A stretch of 64,000 nt of DNA from Fodinibius sp. Rm-B-1B1-1 (lineage in GTDB: Bacteria; Bacteroidota; Rhodothermia; Balneolales; Balneolaceae). Under the pieces are notes generated by a model. It was not told where the DNA came from and searched no databases. It saw only the letters and a program-made list of their open reading frames with translations. Both the position numbers and the translations under genes were made by a program. The stretch's first letter is position 1; each line of letters begins with the position of its first letter. The stretch is from the NCBI RefSeq assembly GCF_038594945.1, contig NZ_JBCFYD010000001.1:62001-126000 (forward strand), read 5' to 3'. Positions 1 through 9,855 of the stretch are shown here, piece by piece.

Positions 1-877
1 TGTAGCAGATTTTAATTCCGACGGAAATCCCGATCTCTTCTTTGCCAGTGAACAAAATCAGGCAAGTGAATTTTCTATCAATAATGATTTCGGGACCTTT
101 ACTGACCTATCAAATCGGGTACCAGTATCAGGTAATTTCACATCTGCAGAAGCTCTCGATGTTGATGAAGACGGATCTATGGATCTATTCATTGGTAACC
201 GGGGACAAAATATTTTATTGGCAAACTCCGGAAATGCTTTTTTTAATAACCAAACATCACAACGCCTGCCCCAAATTTCTGACCTTACGTTTGACGTTGC
301 TCAAACTGATCTCACTGGCAATGGGCTACCTGATTTTATTGTAGCCAACCAAGGTCCAAACCTCACTTTAATAAATACCGGATCGGGATTTTTTGAAAAT
401 CAATCAAGCAATCGCATTCCATATATCAATGCCGTAGAAGAATCACATAGCATAACTGCCAGGGATATCGATGGCGACAACGATAAAGACATTTATTTTG
501 GCAATACTGGGTTCAGCGAAGATTCCAACCCTCAAGATCGTCTTTTAATTAATGACGGCAATGGATTCTTTTCTGACCAAACTGCCGATCGATTGCCAAC
601 AATAACATCAAACACTTCTGATGCAGCCTTGGCTGACATCGATAATGACGGAGACTTAGATATCGTTGTGGGAAATTATAACGGAGGCCTTCGCGTATTT
701 ATCAATAATGGCAGTGGCTTTTTTGAGGATCATTCAGAAGATTGGTTACCGGAGGATTTTTCTCCATTTACCAACGATGTTGAAATAGCAGACTTTAATG
801 GCGATGGACTTCTTGATATATATATTGCCATCCATAACAAGCAAGATCAACTATTGATACAACAAAAATTAGACTGA
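1..877 (+). CDS. FG-GAP/VCBS-repeat beta-propeller protein, 3' part
   Basis: The reading frame is already open at base 2, so the true start lies before the window. About 290 residues are visible. They consist of tandem propeller blades with Ca-binding loops of the type DxDxDGxxD (for example DIDGDNDKDIYFGN and DIDNDGDLDIVVGN), each followed by a short 'LLINDGNGFF' strand. This is the FG-GAP/VCBS family, usually secreted or surface proteins with integrin-like propellers. The chain ends just after the last blade, with no visible C-terminal sorting domain or membrane anchor. The substrate or partner cannot be told from this part. Confidence 0.85.
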   Translation, partial: VADFNSDGNPDLFFASEQNQASEFSINNDFGTFTDLSNRVPVSGNFTSAEALDVDEDGSMDLFIGNRGQNILLANSGNAFFNNQTSQRLPQISDLTFDVAQTDLTGNGLPDFIVANQGPNLTLINTGSGFFENQSSNRIPYINAVEESHSITARDIDGDNDKDIYFGNTGFSEDSNPQDRLLINDGNGFFSDQTADRLPTITSNTSDAALADIDNDGDLDIVVGNYNGGLRVFINNGSGFFEDHSEDWLPEDFSPFTNDVEIADFNGDGLLDIYIAIHNKQDQLLIQQKLD

Positions 878-902
878 ACATTGATCTATACCTCCTAAAA
901 CC

Positions 903-3338
903 TTATTCATAAATAGGCGGATACTTCGCCGGATTTGCCTCACTCATCAACGCGTAAACGGCCTCAAAAATATCTTCCTCGCTGGGCTTAGAGAAATAAT
1001 CTCCATCAGAACCATACGCCCCACGATGTTCTTTTGCAGTCAAGCACTGCGGCTCAGAGTCTAAATAATAATAACCCTTCTGTTCTTGGATCACCTTGTT
1101 CATCATAAAGGCTGAAGCACCGCCGGGTACATCCTCATCTACAAAAAGAATACGGTTGGTTTTCTTGAGGGATTCCACAATATCGTGATTGCGATCAAAC
1201 GGCAACAGAGTTCGCACGTCAATCAGTTCTGCTGAGATCCCTACCTCTTCTAACTCCGGTAATATCGACTCACAGATATTGCATGTAGCCCCATAGGATA
1301 CAATCGTAATATCTGTTCCACCCGAAATAACATTTGGTATACCAAGCGGTACTGTAAATTCACCTAAATTTTCAGGCAAATCTTCCTTCAAGCGATAAGC
1401 ATTCAGGGGTTCAATAACCAAGGCCGGATCATCCCCCTGAAGTAACGTATTATACATTCCTGCTGCATCAGTAAGGTTTCGTGGAACGCAAACGTGCACT
1501 CCTCTAACCCCATTGATTATCATTCCCATCGGCGAACCAGTGTGCCAGATTCCCTCCAAGCGATGCCCTCGCGTACGAACAATTAACGGCGCCTTCTGGC
1601 CGCCCATACTTCGATAACGAACTGTGGCAAGATCATCACTCAATCCCTGGAAACAATACAGCAGATAATCAAGATATTGAATTTCCGCAATGGGACGCAG
1701 GCCTCGCAGCGCCATCCCAATTCCCTGGCCTAAAATAGTAGCCTCCCGGATACCGGTATCACTGACACGCAGCTCACCGTACTTATCCTGCATATTTTCA
1801 AGGCCTTTATTAACATCACCAAGTTTCCCGGTATCTTCCCCAAAGACAAGTGTTTCAGGATACTTCTCGAAAAGCTTATCAAAGTTATCTCGCAAAACGA
1901 CACGACCATCTACACTTTTAGGATCGTCGCTATAAACAGGTGGGATCTCTTCTATATTTAGCGGTGATTCATCTCCTTCACTGTATAAATAACTATCATA
2001 ACGGTAACTGTTGGCTTGATTACTTTCTTTTAGCCACGCCTTTAAATCATCTTTGGCTGATAAATTTTCATCACGCGTTATTCGTAATGCTTTACGAACG
2101 CCCGAAACCACATATTTTCGCAATGGCACCATTGGGGCTTTCATATCTTTAATAACAGTCTTCAGCTCATCACTTTTTGTACTTTGATCAGCCAAGCTCT
2201 CGACCAGTTCTACAACCGTGTTAAGTTCTCCTTTCAGCTCCGAAGTAAACGATTTCCAAGCCGCTTTTTGTGCCTCCTTTACTTCCTCTTTGGCTTCTTC
2301 TTCGATTGTAGAAATTTCATCTTCAGTGGCTATTTCTTCCTCAATAAGCCAACCGCGAGTCTTATTTAGGCAGCAATACTCTTCTTCCCATTCCAAGCGC
2401 TCTTCTGATTTATATCGCTCGTGAGATCCCGAAGTCGAATGTCCCTGTGGCTGCGTAACTTCTGTCACATGCACTAATACCGGTACATGGTCTTCGCGTG
2501 CGATCTGAGCCGCTTTTTCATACGTTTCTAATAAAGCCGGATAATCCCAGGCATTTACTTTTAGGATCTCAAACCCTTCTTCCTCCTCGGTACGCTGAAA
2601 ACCTTTTAAAACTTCCGAAATACTTTCTTTGGTAGTCTGATACTTTCGTGGGACAGAAATGCCATATCCATCATCCCAGACCGACATCACCATCGGCACC
2701 TGTAACACGCCCGCTGCATTTATGGTCTCCCAGAAAACCCCTTCCGAAGTGCTGGCGTCACCGATTGTTCCCCAAGCTACTTCATTGCCCTCTTCGGAAA
2801 ATTTTTGAAAATGCTCATCGTCCAAAAGTGATTCATGATTCCGATACACTTTTGATGCTTCAGCTAATCCAAGCAGCCGTGACATCTGTCCCGCAGTGGG
2901 AGAAACATCCGGCGACGTATTTTTCATCTCCGTAAGATCTTTCCAGCTGCCATCCTCATTTAAACTACGAGTGCTAAAATGTGCATTCATCTGACGTCCA
3001 CCAGAATGAGGCTCCTCGTCGACATTAGCATGCGCATAAAGCTGTGCAAAAAACTGCTGCAAAGTAACCTGATCAATCGCCATCATAAACGTCTGATCAC
3101 GATAATATCCGGCACGAAAATCACCATCTTTAAAAAATTTGGCCATCGCAATCTGCGGCATCTCCTTACCGTCACCAAAAATTCCAAACTTGGCTTTGCC
3201 TGTTAATGTTTCTTTACGTCCTAAATAAGAAGCTTCCCTGCTTTTAAATGCCAACTTATAGTCATTTAAAAACTCTTGCTTCTGCTCCTTGGAATAAGAG
3301 ATATCCGATGACTTCTTCTTCGTTTTTGTAGGTGACAT
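903..3338 (-). CDS. Fused E1 alpha/beta 2-oxoacid (branched-chain type) dehydrogenase
   Basis: The 811-residue protein joins both halves of a thiamine-diphosphate E1 enzyme. The N-terminal half is E1-alpha, with the ThDP motif starting GDAST near residue 193 and closing at N207. The C-terminal half is E1-beta, with FGEDTGKLGDVNKGL, then the AEIQYLDYL segment and a transketolase C-terminal domain. A charged linker of about 100 residues separates them. Such fusions are known in Bacteroidota and are usually annotated as 2-oxoisovalerate dehydrogenase E1, which decarboxylates branched-chain 2-oxoacids for transfer to an E2 lipoyl protein. No E2 or E3 gene is adjacent, so substrate choice is uncertain. 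It precedes nothing obvious in an operon; fumC lies 65 bp upstream on the same strand. Confidence 0.9.
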   Translation of the reverse strand: MSPTKTKKKSSDISYSKEQKQEFLNDYKLAFKSREASYLGRKETLTGKAKFGIFGDGKEMPQIAMAKFFKDGDFRAGYYRDQTFMMAIDQVTLQQFFAQLYAHANVDEEPHSGGRQMNAHFSTRSLNEDGSWKDLTEMKNTSPDVSPTAGQMSRLLGLAEASKVYRNHESLLDDEHFQKFSEEGNEVAWGTIGDASTSEGVFWETINAAGVLQVPMVMSVWDDGYGISVPRKYQTTKESISEVLKGFQRTEEEEGFEILKVNAWDYPALLETYEKAAQIAREDHVPVLVHVTEVTQPQGHSTSGSHERYKSEERLEWEEEYCCLNKTRGWLIEEEIATEDEISTIEEEAKEEVKEAQKAAWKSFTSELKGELNTVVELVESLADQSTKSDELKTVIKDMKAPMVPLRKYVVSGVRKALRITRDENLSAKDDLKAWLKESNQANSYRYDSYLYSEGDESPLNIEEIPPVYSDDPKSVDGRVVLRDNFDKLFEKYPETLVFGEDTGKLGDVNKGLENMQDKYGELRVSDTGIREATILGQGIGMALRGLRPIAEIQYLDYLLYCFQGLSDDLATVRYRSMGGQKAPLIVRTRGHRLEGIWHTGSPMGMIINGVRGVHVCVPRNLTDAAGMYNTLLQGDDPALVIEPLNAYRLKEDLPENLGEFTVPLGIPNVISGGTDITIVSYGATCNICESILPELEEVGISAELIDVRTLLPFDRNHDIVESLKKTNRILFVDEDVPGGASAFMMNKVIQEQKGYYYLDSEPQCLTAKEHRGAYGSDGDYFSKPSEEDIFEAVYALMSEANPAKYPPIYE

Positions 3339-3403
3339 AATATCCGTTTTCAGTTAAAGCTTTGCAGCAGTATAAATTATTAGCAGATAGTGCACAGAAA
3401 TCA

Positions 3404-4798
3404 TTACTCCATAAATCCACCTTTTGTCATTTTAATAGGATCAAGGGCTTTGTCAAGCTCCTCGTCACTTAAATCCGTCATCTCACGGGCTACCTCTTTA
3501 ACGGGACGACTTTCAGAAAATGCCTTTTTTGCAATTTTTGCCGCTTGGTCATATCCAATTAAGGGGTTTAGAGCGGTAACCAATACCGGATTCCGTCCCA
3601 CCATATCAGCAACACGTTCTTCATTAACCGTTAACCGTGATACCGAGCGATCAGCCAAGTTGCGAACAGCATTGCCTAAAATATTTATCGACTCTAATAA
3701 ATTATGAGCGACAACTGGCAACATAACATTCAATTCAAAATTGCCGGACTGCCCTGCTACTGTGATGGCCGAATCGTTTCCGATCACTTGTGCACACACC
3801 ATTGTAATTGACTCTTCGATCACGGGATTAATTTTGCCCGGCATAATTGAAGAACCTGGTTGTAGCGCTTCAAGCTTAATTTCACCAATTCCACTATTAG
3901 GTCCGGAATTCATCCAGCGCAAGTCATTCCCAATTTTCATCAATCCGGTTGCAATCGTTTTAAGCTGACTGCTTAGCTCCACAGGCGCATCAACCGTGGA
4001 TTGAGCCTCAAAATGATTTTTAGCTTCGCTAAGATCAACACCAATTTCTTCAGATAATGACTTGGCCATTTCGGCTCCGAAATCCGGATTAGTATTCAAG
4101 CCCGTACCAACCGCAGTACCTCCCTGTGGAAGTTCCGTAATTCGTTCCAAAGCAGATTCAAGACGTTTAACACCAAGTTCTAACTGACGAGCATAGCCAT
4201 CAAATTCCTGTTTGATAGTCACCGGCATTGCATCCATCAAGTGCGTGCGGCCTGTTTTTACGACATCAGCAAACTCTTCGCCTTTTTCTTCAAAAGCCTC
4301 TTTAAGATGTTTAAGCGCCGGCATCAAATTACTTTTGACTGCCAGAATTGCCGCAATTCGAATAGAGGTTGGGATAACGTCATTCGAACTTTGCCCATAA
4401 TTTACGTGATCATTGGGATGGATCTGAGTCTCCACATCATCGCCCTTAAGCTCATTAGCCCGCTTGGCAATAATTTCATTAGCATTCATATTGGTGGATG
4501 TTCCCGATCCTGTCTGAAAAATATCGATAGGAAAATGATCATCAAACTGACCTTCAGCCACTTCTGAGGCCGCTTTCTGAATAGCTTCGGATACGCCATC
4601 ATCAAGCTCACCGAGTGCGCCGTTTACCTTTGCAGCATTTTTCTTTACCAAACCTAAGGCCTCAATAAATCCGCGGCTAAAAGGGATACTGCTAACCGGG
4701 AAATTATCAACAGCACGCTGCGTTTGCGCACCATAATATGCATCTTTTGGTACTTTAACTTCTCCCATGGAATCAGTTTCAATACGAAATTCACTCAT
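3404..4798 (-). CDS. fumC: Class II fumarate hydratase
   Basis: The 464-residue protein belongs to the fumarase/aspartase superfamily and carries the superfamily signature GSSIMPGKINP in its C-terminal half. It also has the TGRTHLMDAMP and GSGTSTNMNANE substrate-loop segments typical of FumC. It hydrates fumarate to L-malate in the citric acid cycle, as an oxygen-stable, iron-free homotetramer. Length matches the family (about 460 to 467). The SSNDVIPT segment (SSND followed by P-T) fits fumarase rather than aspartase, and the start MSEFRIETDSMGEV is the usual FumC N-terminus. It lies 65 bp upstream of the E1 gene and could be co-transcribed with it. Confidence 0.95.
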   Translation of the reverse strand: MSEFRIETDSMGEVKVPKDAYYGAQTQRAVDNFPVSSIPFSRGFIEALGLVKKNAAKVNGALGELDDGVSEAIQKAASEVAEGQFDDHFPIDIFQTGSGTSTNMNANEIIAKRANELKGDDVETQIHPNDHVNYGQSSNDVIPTSIRIAAILAVKSNLMPALKHLKEAFEEKGEEFADVVKTGRTHLMDAMPVTIKQEFDGYARQLELGVKRLESALERITELPQGGTAVGTGLNTNPDFGAEMAKSLSEEIGVDLSEAKNHFEAQSTVDAPVELSSQLKTIATGLMKIGNDLRWMNSGPNSGIGEIKLEALQPGSSIMPGKINPVIEESITMVCAQVIGNDSAITVAGQSGNFELNVMLPVVAHNLLESINILGNAVRNLADRSVSRLTVNEERVADMVGRNPVLVTALNPLIGYDQAAKIAKKAFSESRPVKEVAREMTDLSDEELDKALDPIKMTKGGFME

Positions 4799-4964
4799 AA
4801 TACTTGATAGGATTTTTAATAAAAATTCTTTTCATACCATAAAAAGTAGGCTCTGTTCAGGCAATCAAAGGTATGAAATTTTTGGGAAATTTCGGAGTCT
4901 CGAAAGGAAGGAAATTTACTCCGCTATTTTGTCAATAACCAGCTGCTACAAACTGGCCCGATGA

Positions 4965-6098
4965 CTATAAATCATTACTGTACATACGGTAGGTCTTCTC
5001 AATCTCAGCACCAATTTTTTCGGCAACGCGAATCATATTTTTGTTGGATTCCAGCACCCAACTTAATTCGGATGATTTATATCCAGCCTCTTTTCCATTT
5101 ATGATCGCTTCTTTATGTAATAGGGCATCAATTCCCTTTCCCTGGTACTTTGGAACAACCCCCATTAAGGCAGTACGAATCTGATCAATATTTCGACGAT
5201 GCCACAGGAGTTTGAAAATTCCTGTGGGAAATAATGTCCCATCGGTATGCTTTAGTGCCTGATTTAAGTCTGGAAGTGCTATTGAAAAAGCAACAGGCTC
5301 TCCATCAACTTCAGCAATATGGGCAACTTTGGGATCTAAAATTAGCTTTAAATCCTTAGCTAATTCCTCAAGCTCTTCTTTTGTCCAGGGAATAAAACCC
5401 CAATTCTGCGACCATGCCTGGTTAAAGACATTCCGTACAATTTCAATTTCCTGGTCAAGATTTTTCGTGTCAATCTCGCGGATTTTCAACTTTGGCAACC
5501 GCCGACGCACAATCTCTTCGGCCCGATAGATTCTATCAAGCGTCACTGTAGCCTGCGTTACCCGAAAGGCATACATATCCATGGATTTTTCTAATCCGGC
5601 ATTCTTGATGAGCTTATCATAATATGGCTTGTGATAAGGCATCAAGAAACTGGGGTCATATTCAAAGCCATCTATTAAAACACCGATCTCATCCATCATA
5701 CTCGGGTTGGCTGGGCCTAATACATCAGTATGTCCACGCTGACGTAACCAATCACCGGCTACCTTGAACAATAAATTTGCTACAGACTGATCATCAATAC
5801 ATTCAAAAAAACCAAAAAAACCGGTTTTATTATTATGATGTTCGTTATACCGACGATCCTGAATAGCAGCAATACGTCCACAAATCTCACCATCCTGTTC
5901 GGCCAAAAACAGGGCTATATCCCCATTATCATAAAACGGATTATTCTCTGTATCGATAAGCTTTTTCTGCTCCATCTTGAGCGGAGGAATCCAGTGCTCA
6001 TCATCAGAGTAATGCTGATAAGGAAAGTCTATAAATTGTTTACGCTCACTTTTCGTCGTCGCAAGCGTAACACCGTTGATGCGCTGAACTGTTTCCAC
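4965..6098 (-). CDS. GNAT-fold acyltransferase, probable bacterial ceramide synthase (bCerS-like)
   Basis: This 377-residue protein has a C-terminal acetyltransferase fold with a GNAT motif A (GVVPKYQGKGIDALL, around residue 315). Its N-terminal half carries the conserved KTGFFGFFE and GPANPSMMDEIG segments seen in a GNAT-like family often labelled only 'hypothetical'. Its start codon lies 3 bp after the stop of the serine palmitoyltransferase gene, so the two are almost certainly translated from one transcript. In Caulobacter, sphingolipid synthesis uses Spt plus a GNAT-like acyl-CoA transferase called bCerS, which N-acylates the sphingoid base. Size, fold and neighbour fit that role, but the specific assignment is inferred. 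A different lipid or amine acyltransferase is the main alternative. Confidence 0.65.
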   Translation of the reverse strand: METVQRINGVTLATTKSERKQFIDFPYQHYSDDEHWIPPLKMEQKKLIDTENNPFYDNGDIALFLAEQDGEICGRIAAIQDRRYNEHHNNKTGFFGFFECIDDQSVANLLFKVAGDWLRQRGHTDVLGPANPSMMDEIGVLIDGFEYDPSFLMPYHKPYYDKLIKNAGLEKSMDMYAFRVTQATVTLDRIYRAEEIVRRRLPKLKIREIDTKNLDQEIEIVRNVFNQAWSQNWGFIPWTKEELEELAKDLKLILDPKVAHIAEVDGEPVAFSIALPDLNQALKHTDGTLFPTGIFKLLWHRRNIDQIRTALMGVVPKYQGKGIDALLHKEAIINGKEAGYKSSELSWVLESNKNMIRVAEKIGAEIEKTYRMYSNDL

Positions 6099-6101
6099 AA
6101 T

Positions 6102-7355
6102 CTAATCCATTTCAAGCAGTGAATGTCCATTCTGATCTATCATACCCTGCTCTATACCCACTTTTCGGAAAGCTTCCAAAATACGGTCTAAGTGGTCATC
6201 GGTATGCGTTGCCATATAGCTGGTACGTACAAGCGATTGGCCGCGTGGTACGCCCGGAGGAACCACTGCATTCACATAAACACCAGCCTCAAATAATCCT
6301 TTCCAGAATTCAAAACAATCCATCATCTCTCCAATAACTACAGGAATAATTGGCGTTTGGCTGCTCCATACATTAAAGCCCATATCACGGAGCGATTCGC
6401 GCATGTAGTTCGAAATTTCTTCCAATCGATCTAATCGCCACGTTTCATCCTGCAGAATTTCAAGCGCCTTCAACACAGTCGCCACATTGGCCGGGGGCAT
6501 AGAAGCACTAAAAATATGTGCGGGTGAATTATGACGGATGTATTCAATAACCTCGTGATCTCCCACTAAGAACCCCCCAAGTGAAGCAAAGGACTTAGAA
6601 AATGTTCCGCTAATCAGATCAACTTCATCCATCAAATCAAACGTAGAAGCAGAACCACGTCCGCCTTCGCCAACAACGCCAATAGCATGGGCATCATCCA
6701 AATAAAGACGTGCACCATGTTCATTTTTCAGTCGAACCAGCTCAGGCACATTAGCTATAGTCCCCGACATCGAAAACACGCCATCACTAACAATAATTTT
6801 ACCGGCCTCTTCTTCAGCACGCTCCATAAGCATTTCCAGCTGATCCATATCATTATGCTGAAAACGCATTGTCTTAGCATTTGATACGAGCGTTCCCGTA
6901 ACAATACAAGCATGATTATCTTTGTCAGAAAAGATCACATCCTTCCGTCCGGCAATTGTTTGAATAGCCCCTTCATTAGTCTGGTAGCCCGTACTAAACA
7001 ACACACAGGAGTCTTTACGCATAAACTCTGCGAGCTTCTCTTCAAGCTCGATATGCAAATCCAGCGTACCATTTAAATATCGTGATCCTGTACATCCGGT
7101 ACCATATACCTTAAGTACATCGGTTGCCGCTTCAATAACTCGGGGATCATTGGTCAGCCCCAAGTAGTTATTTGAACCAGCCATTATAACTTCACGTCCA
7201 TCAATCTGAACAGTGGTTCCGTCGGTTGCTTGAAGGGGCTTGAAATAGGGGTACAATCCCTTGGATTTTATTTCCTCAGCCTTGGTAAAATCATAGGCTT
7301 TGGCAAAAATATCGTTTGTTTTTACATCTGATTTAGAATCAGCCATTCGTTCCAT
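6102..7355 (-). CDS. spt: Serine palmitoyltransferase (alpha-oxoamine synthase)
   Basis: The 417-residue protein is a PLP-dependent alpha-oxoamine synthase. Visible residues are the ring-stacking His in SDKDNHA (H148), the PLP-pyridine Asp in LYLDDAHAIG (about D221), and the Schiff-base Lys in GTFSKS (K254). The GTFSKS form is typical of SPT, whereas KBL and BioF usually show a TLGKA-like motif. SPT condenses L-serine with palmitoyl-CoA to 3-ketodihydrosphingosine, the first step of sphingolipid synthesis. The GNAT-like gene 3 bp downstream supports this over BioF, and no other biotin genes are near. Two in-frame ATGs (7355 and 7346) could both serve as the start. Confidence 0.85.
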   Translation of the reverse strand: MERMADSKSDVKTNDIFAKAYDFTKAEEIKSKGLYPYFKPLQATDGTTVQIDGREVIMAGSNNYLGLTNDPRVIEAATDVLKVYGTGCTGSRYLNGTLDLHIELEEKLAEFMRKDSCVLFSTGYQTNEGAIQTIAGRKDVIFSDKDNHACIVTGTLVSNAKTMRFQHNDMDQLEMLMERAEEEAGKIIVSDGVFSMSGTIANVPELVRLKNEHGARLYLDDAHAIGVVGEGGRGSASTFDLMDEVDLISGTFSKSFASLGGFLVGDHEVIEYIRHNSPAHIFSASMPPANVATVLKALEILQDETWRLDRLEEISNYMRESLRDMGFNVWSSQTPIIPVVIGEMMDCFEFWKGLFEAGVYVNAVVPPGVPRGQSLVRTSYMATHTDDHLDRILEAFRKVGIEQGMIDQNGHSLLEMD

Positions 7356-7436
7356 TTTTCGGCTTTTTAAAAAAGTGCTTATCGTTGTAAATATACTTCC
7401 ATATTATGCCTCAATCAAATTATGAATACGATAATG

Positions 7437-8576
7437 TTATTTCTGAATAGAGGAAGTATATTTGGTGATTACAGTTTGAAAAAAGTCAATATACTGTTGA
7501 GCAATATGATCCCAACTGAATTGTTCTTGCACATAACTACGTGTTTGCTGCGAAAATTGTTCCAAATTATTCGAAAGTAATTGCGTAACCGTTTCTGCAA
7601 AGGTATCCGCATCACGCGGGGGCACTCGATAACCATTTTGGCCCTGCTCAATCACATCTTTGATGCCTTCCAAATCAGCAGCAACAGCTGGGGTTCGTGC
7701 CATATTTGCTTCAAGTAATACAATGCCAAATCCTTCCATATCACCTTCAACCGGGATATTCGGCATCACAAAAATATCGGCGGCTGCATAAGCCTGTTTA
7801 AGAACTTCATCGGGCTGTCGCCCTAAGAGAAAAATGCTGTTTTGATATGCCGAATCATCAACAGCATCATTAATATTATTAAATTCGGGGCCGTCCCCTA
7901 CGGTTACGTAAACAATATTATCGCCAAGTTTGGGCATTACTTCACGAATAAACCATTCGTGCCCCTTCCGTTTAACCTTACGTCCAACCGTAAGCAGCAT
8001 AAACTTGTTTTCCAGCGGAATCCGAAAATTCTTCTGCAACCGGTTCCGGGATTCCTTTTTATCGGGGAAATTATTTAACTTCTTAAAATCAAAACCGTTC
8101 GGTAATGATACCCCTTTCTCCGGATCCATTCCCCGCTTAATACATTCCTGGCGGGTTGCCCGAGAAACCGAGATTACCCCGTCAAGACTGTTAAAGACTT
8201 TGGGTACAAACCACTGATAAATCCCAACCGGCAAGGTAACATCACGTCCATGGTTAATAGTGATCATTGGGACTGATATTTTATCCCGCAGAAAGTACGC
8301 AAGGCTGGCCGTTACCATCGACGAAAATACGACGACATCCACATCATATTCGCGCACTTTATGAGGAAGCTCAAACAAATTCCGAAACAAAAAGCCTGTC
8401 GTATGCAGCGCTATCTTTCCATTCTCGGAAACATTGATGGTTTCCGTGATAACCTCAACCTCGCTCTTGCGCTTAAGTTCATTGATAAGTTGCTGGCTTA
8501 CCCGCTGCATGCCGCCCACATTATCCAAAATTTCGCCTTCGGGCGGATGGGTATGAGATACGTATAAAATTCGCAC
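7437..8576 (-). CDS. GT4-family glycosyltransferase
   Basis: This 379-residue GT-B fold enzyme starts with the N-terminal Rossmann sequence MRILYVSHTHPPEGE and a glycine-rich GGMQRVSQQL acceptor loop. The donor-site half carries KRKGHEWFI, VGDGPEF and the E-x7-E motif region EGFGIVLLEANMARTP. It belongs to the large retaining GT4 family (WaaG/PimB-like). It lies between another GT4 gene (21 bp upstream) and spt (81 bp downstream) on the same strand, so glycosylation of a membrane lipid such as ceramide is plausible. Lipopolysaccharide or capsule assembly is equally possible, since GT4 sequence alone does not give the acceptor. Confidence 0.85.
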   Translation of the reverse strand: MRILYVSHTHPPEGEILDNVGGMQRVSQQLINELKRKSEVEVITETINVSENGKIALHTTGFLFRNLFELPHKVREYDVDVVVFSSMVTASLAYFLRDKISVPMITINHGRDVTLPVGIYQWFVPKVFNSLDGVISVSRATRQECIKRGMDPEKGVSLPNGFDFKKLNNFPDKKESRNRLQKNFRIPLENKFMLLTVGRKVKRKGHEWFIREVMPKLGDNIVYVTVGDGPEFNNINDAVDDSAYQNSIFLLGRQPDEVLKQAYAAADIFVMPNIPVEGDMEGFGIVLLEANMARTPAVAADLEGIKDVIEQGQNGYRVPPRDADTFAETVTQLLSNNLEQFSQQTRSYVQEQFSWDHIAQQYIDFFQTVITKYTSSIQK

Positions 8577-8597
8577 GAAATGATCTATAATTTAAAA

Positions 8598-9752
8598 CTA
8601 AAATTTTAGCTCTGGACGCGGCTCGTCAAGGGCTTCCCGGTAATTTTCAAGCAGCTTGTTGTTCACATTCTCCCACGAATACACTAACGCTTTTTGGCGC
8701 GCAGCTTTACTCATCTGCTCCCAAAGCTCACTATCATTCGTTATATCCGAAACACACTTAGCAAATCCCTGCGTATCACGTGGAGGGGCCAAAAATCCAT
8801 TGACGCCCGACTCTACTAATGATCGACTCCCGGTCGCATCAGCAACCACACACGGTAACCCACTCGACATTGCTTCCAACGTCACATTACCGAATGTTTC
8901 CGTTTCAGATGGAAATAAAAAGACATCACTGCTGGCATAAGCACGACTCAACTCATCACCTGTAATAAAACCGGTGAAATGTGCTTCCGGCAGCATGTGC
9001 TCGAGCTCTTTCTTGGCGGGCCCGTCTCCCACAACCATTGCTTTAATATCGGGATGACTTTGTTGCAGCTTTTTTATGGCATCAACATAAGTCTGGAGAT
9101 TTTTTTCCCACACTAAACGCGATACAAACGTCACAACGTTATCTTCGTCAGCAAACCCAATTGATCGGCGCCATTCCATATCCCTAAAATCGGGATTAAA
9201 CTGATCGGTATTTACGCCACGTGCCCAAATTCTAATTCCCTCATCAATACCTTCTTCATTGAGTTCATCGGCCATAGAAGGCGATGGTACGTATATATGC
9301 TTGCACTGGCTGTAAAACCAGCCGATGTATTTCCATCCCAATAATTCCAACATATCCAAATTATAATACTTCAAATAACTGGTAAAATGGGTGTGGTATG
9401 AGGCGACTATTTGAATTTGATTGGCCTGTGCCCAGCGCATAGCACGAAATCCCAGCACATCGGGCGTTGCCAAATGGATAAGCGTGGGCTCAAATTCACG
9501 GAGTCGCCGCTGGGCTTTTTCGGGAAATCCTACCGTAATACGATACTCCGACCGTCCGGGAACGGGAACAGAAGGCACCGGGACAAATTCCCCCTCATGA
9601 TCGATAGCAGGCTCATCAGTAGTAGGGCCAAATACGATAACAGGAACTCCCTTTTCTTCCAGAAAGGCCACTAATCTATTCAGGGTAAGCGAAACTCCAT
9701 CCTGAATATGATTATAATTTCCGGTAAAAATGGCGACTCTAAGTTCTTTCAT
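8598..9752 (-). CDS. GT4-family glycosyltransferase, lipid-glycosylating (SqdX/MgtA-like)
   Basis: The 384-residue GT-B protein opens with VAIFTGNYNHIQDGVSLTLN and has YHTHFTSYLKYYN, a segment typical of the GDP-mannose or UDP-sulfoquinovose lipid-glycosyltransferase subgroup. The donor site shows VSRLVWEKNL, VGDGPAKKEL and ETETFGNVTLEAMSSGLP. It is the first gene of the minus-strand run leading into spt. Proteins of this subgroup transfer sugars to diacylglycerol or similar lipids at the inner face of the cytoplasmic membrane, which fits a glycosphingolipid or glycolipid role here. The 103-bp gap to the divergent SDR gene at 9856 should hold both promoters. Confidence 0.85.
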   Translation of the reverse strand: MKELRVAIFTGNYNHIQDGVSLTLNRLVAFLEEKGVPVIVFGPTTDEPAIDHEGEFVPVPSVPVPGRSEYRITVGFPEKAQRRLREFEPTLIHLATPDVLGFRAMRWAQANQIQIVASYHTHFTSYLKYYNLDMLELLGWKYIGWFYSQCKHIYVPSPSMADELNEEGIDEGIRIWARGVNTDQFNPDFRDMEWRRSIGFADEDNVVTFVSRLVWEKNLQTYVDAIKKLQQSHPDIKAMVVGDGPAKKELEHMLPEAHFTGFITGDELSRAYASSDVFLFPSETETFGNVTLEAMSSGLPCVVADATGSRSLVESGVNGFLAPPRDTQGFAKCVSDITNDSELWEQMSKAARQKALVYSWENVNNKLLENYREALDEPRPELKF

Positions 9753-9855
9753 AAATTTTCCAATACATCGTTGATATTTGTATCTTTACAACCGTTTAAA
9801 CTTGAGATGTTTTCACAGTCACAGCTTAATTAAGCCCCCAAATATACAAAATTTG

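Noticed and set aside
6102-7355. BioF or 2-amino-3-ketobutyrate CoA ligase as the identity of the PLP enzyme
   Set aside because: The GTFSKS lysine motif and the GNAT-like partner fit SPT better, and no biotin or threonine-degradation genes are near.
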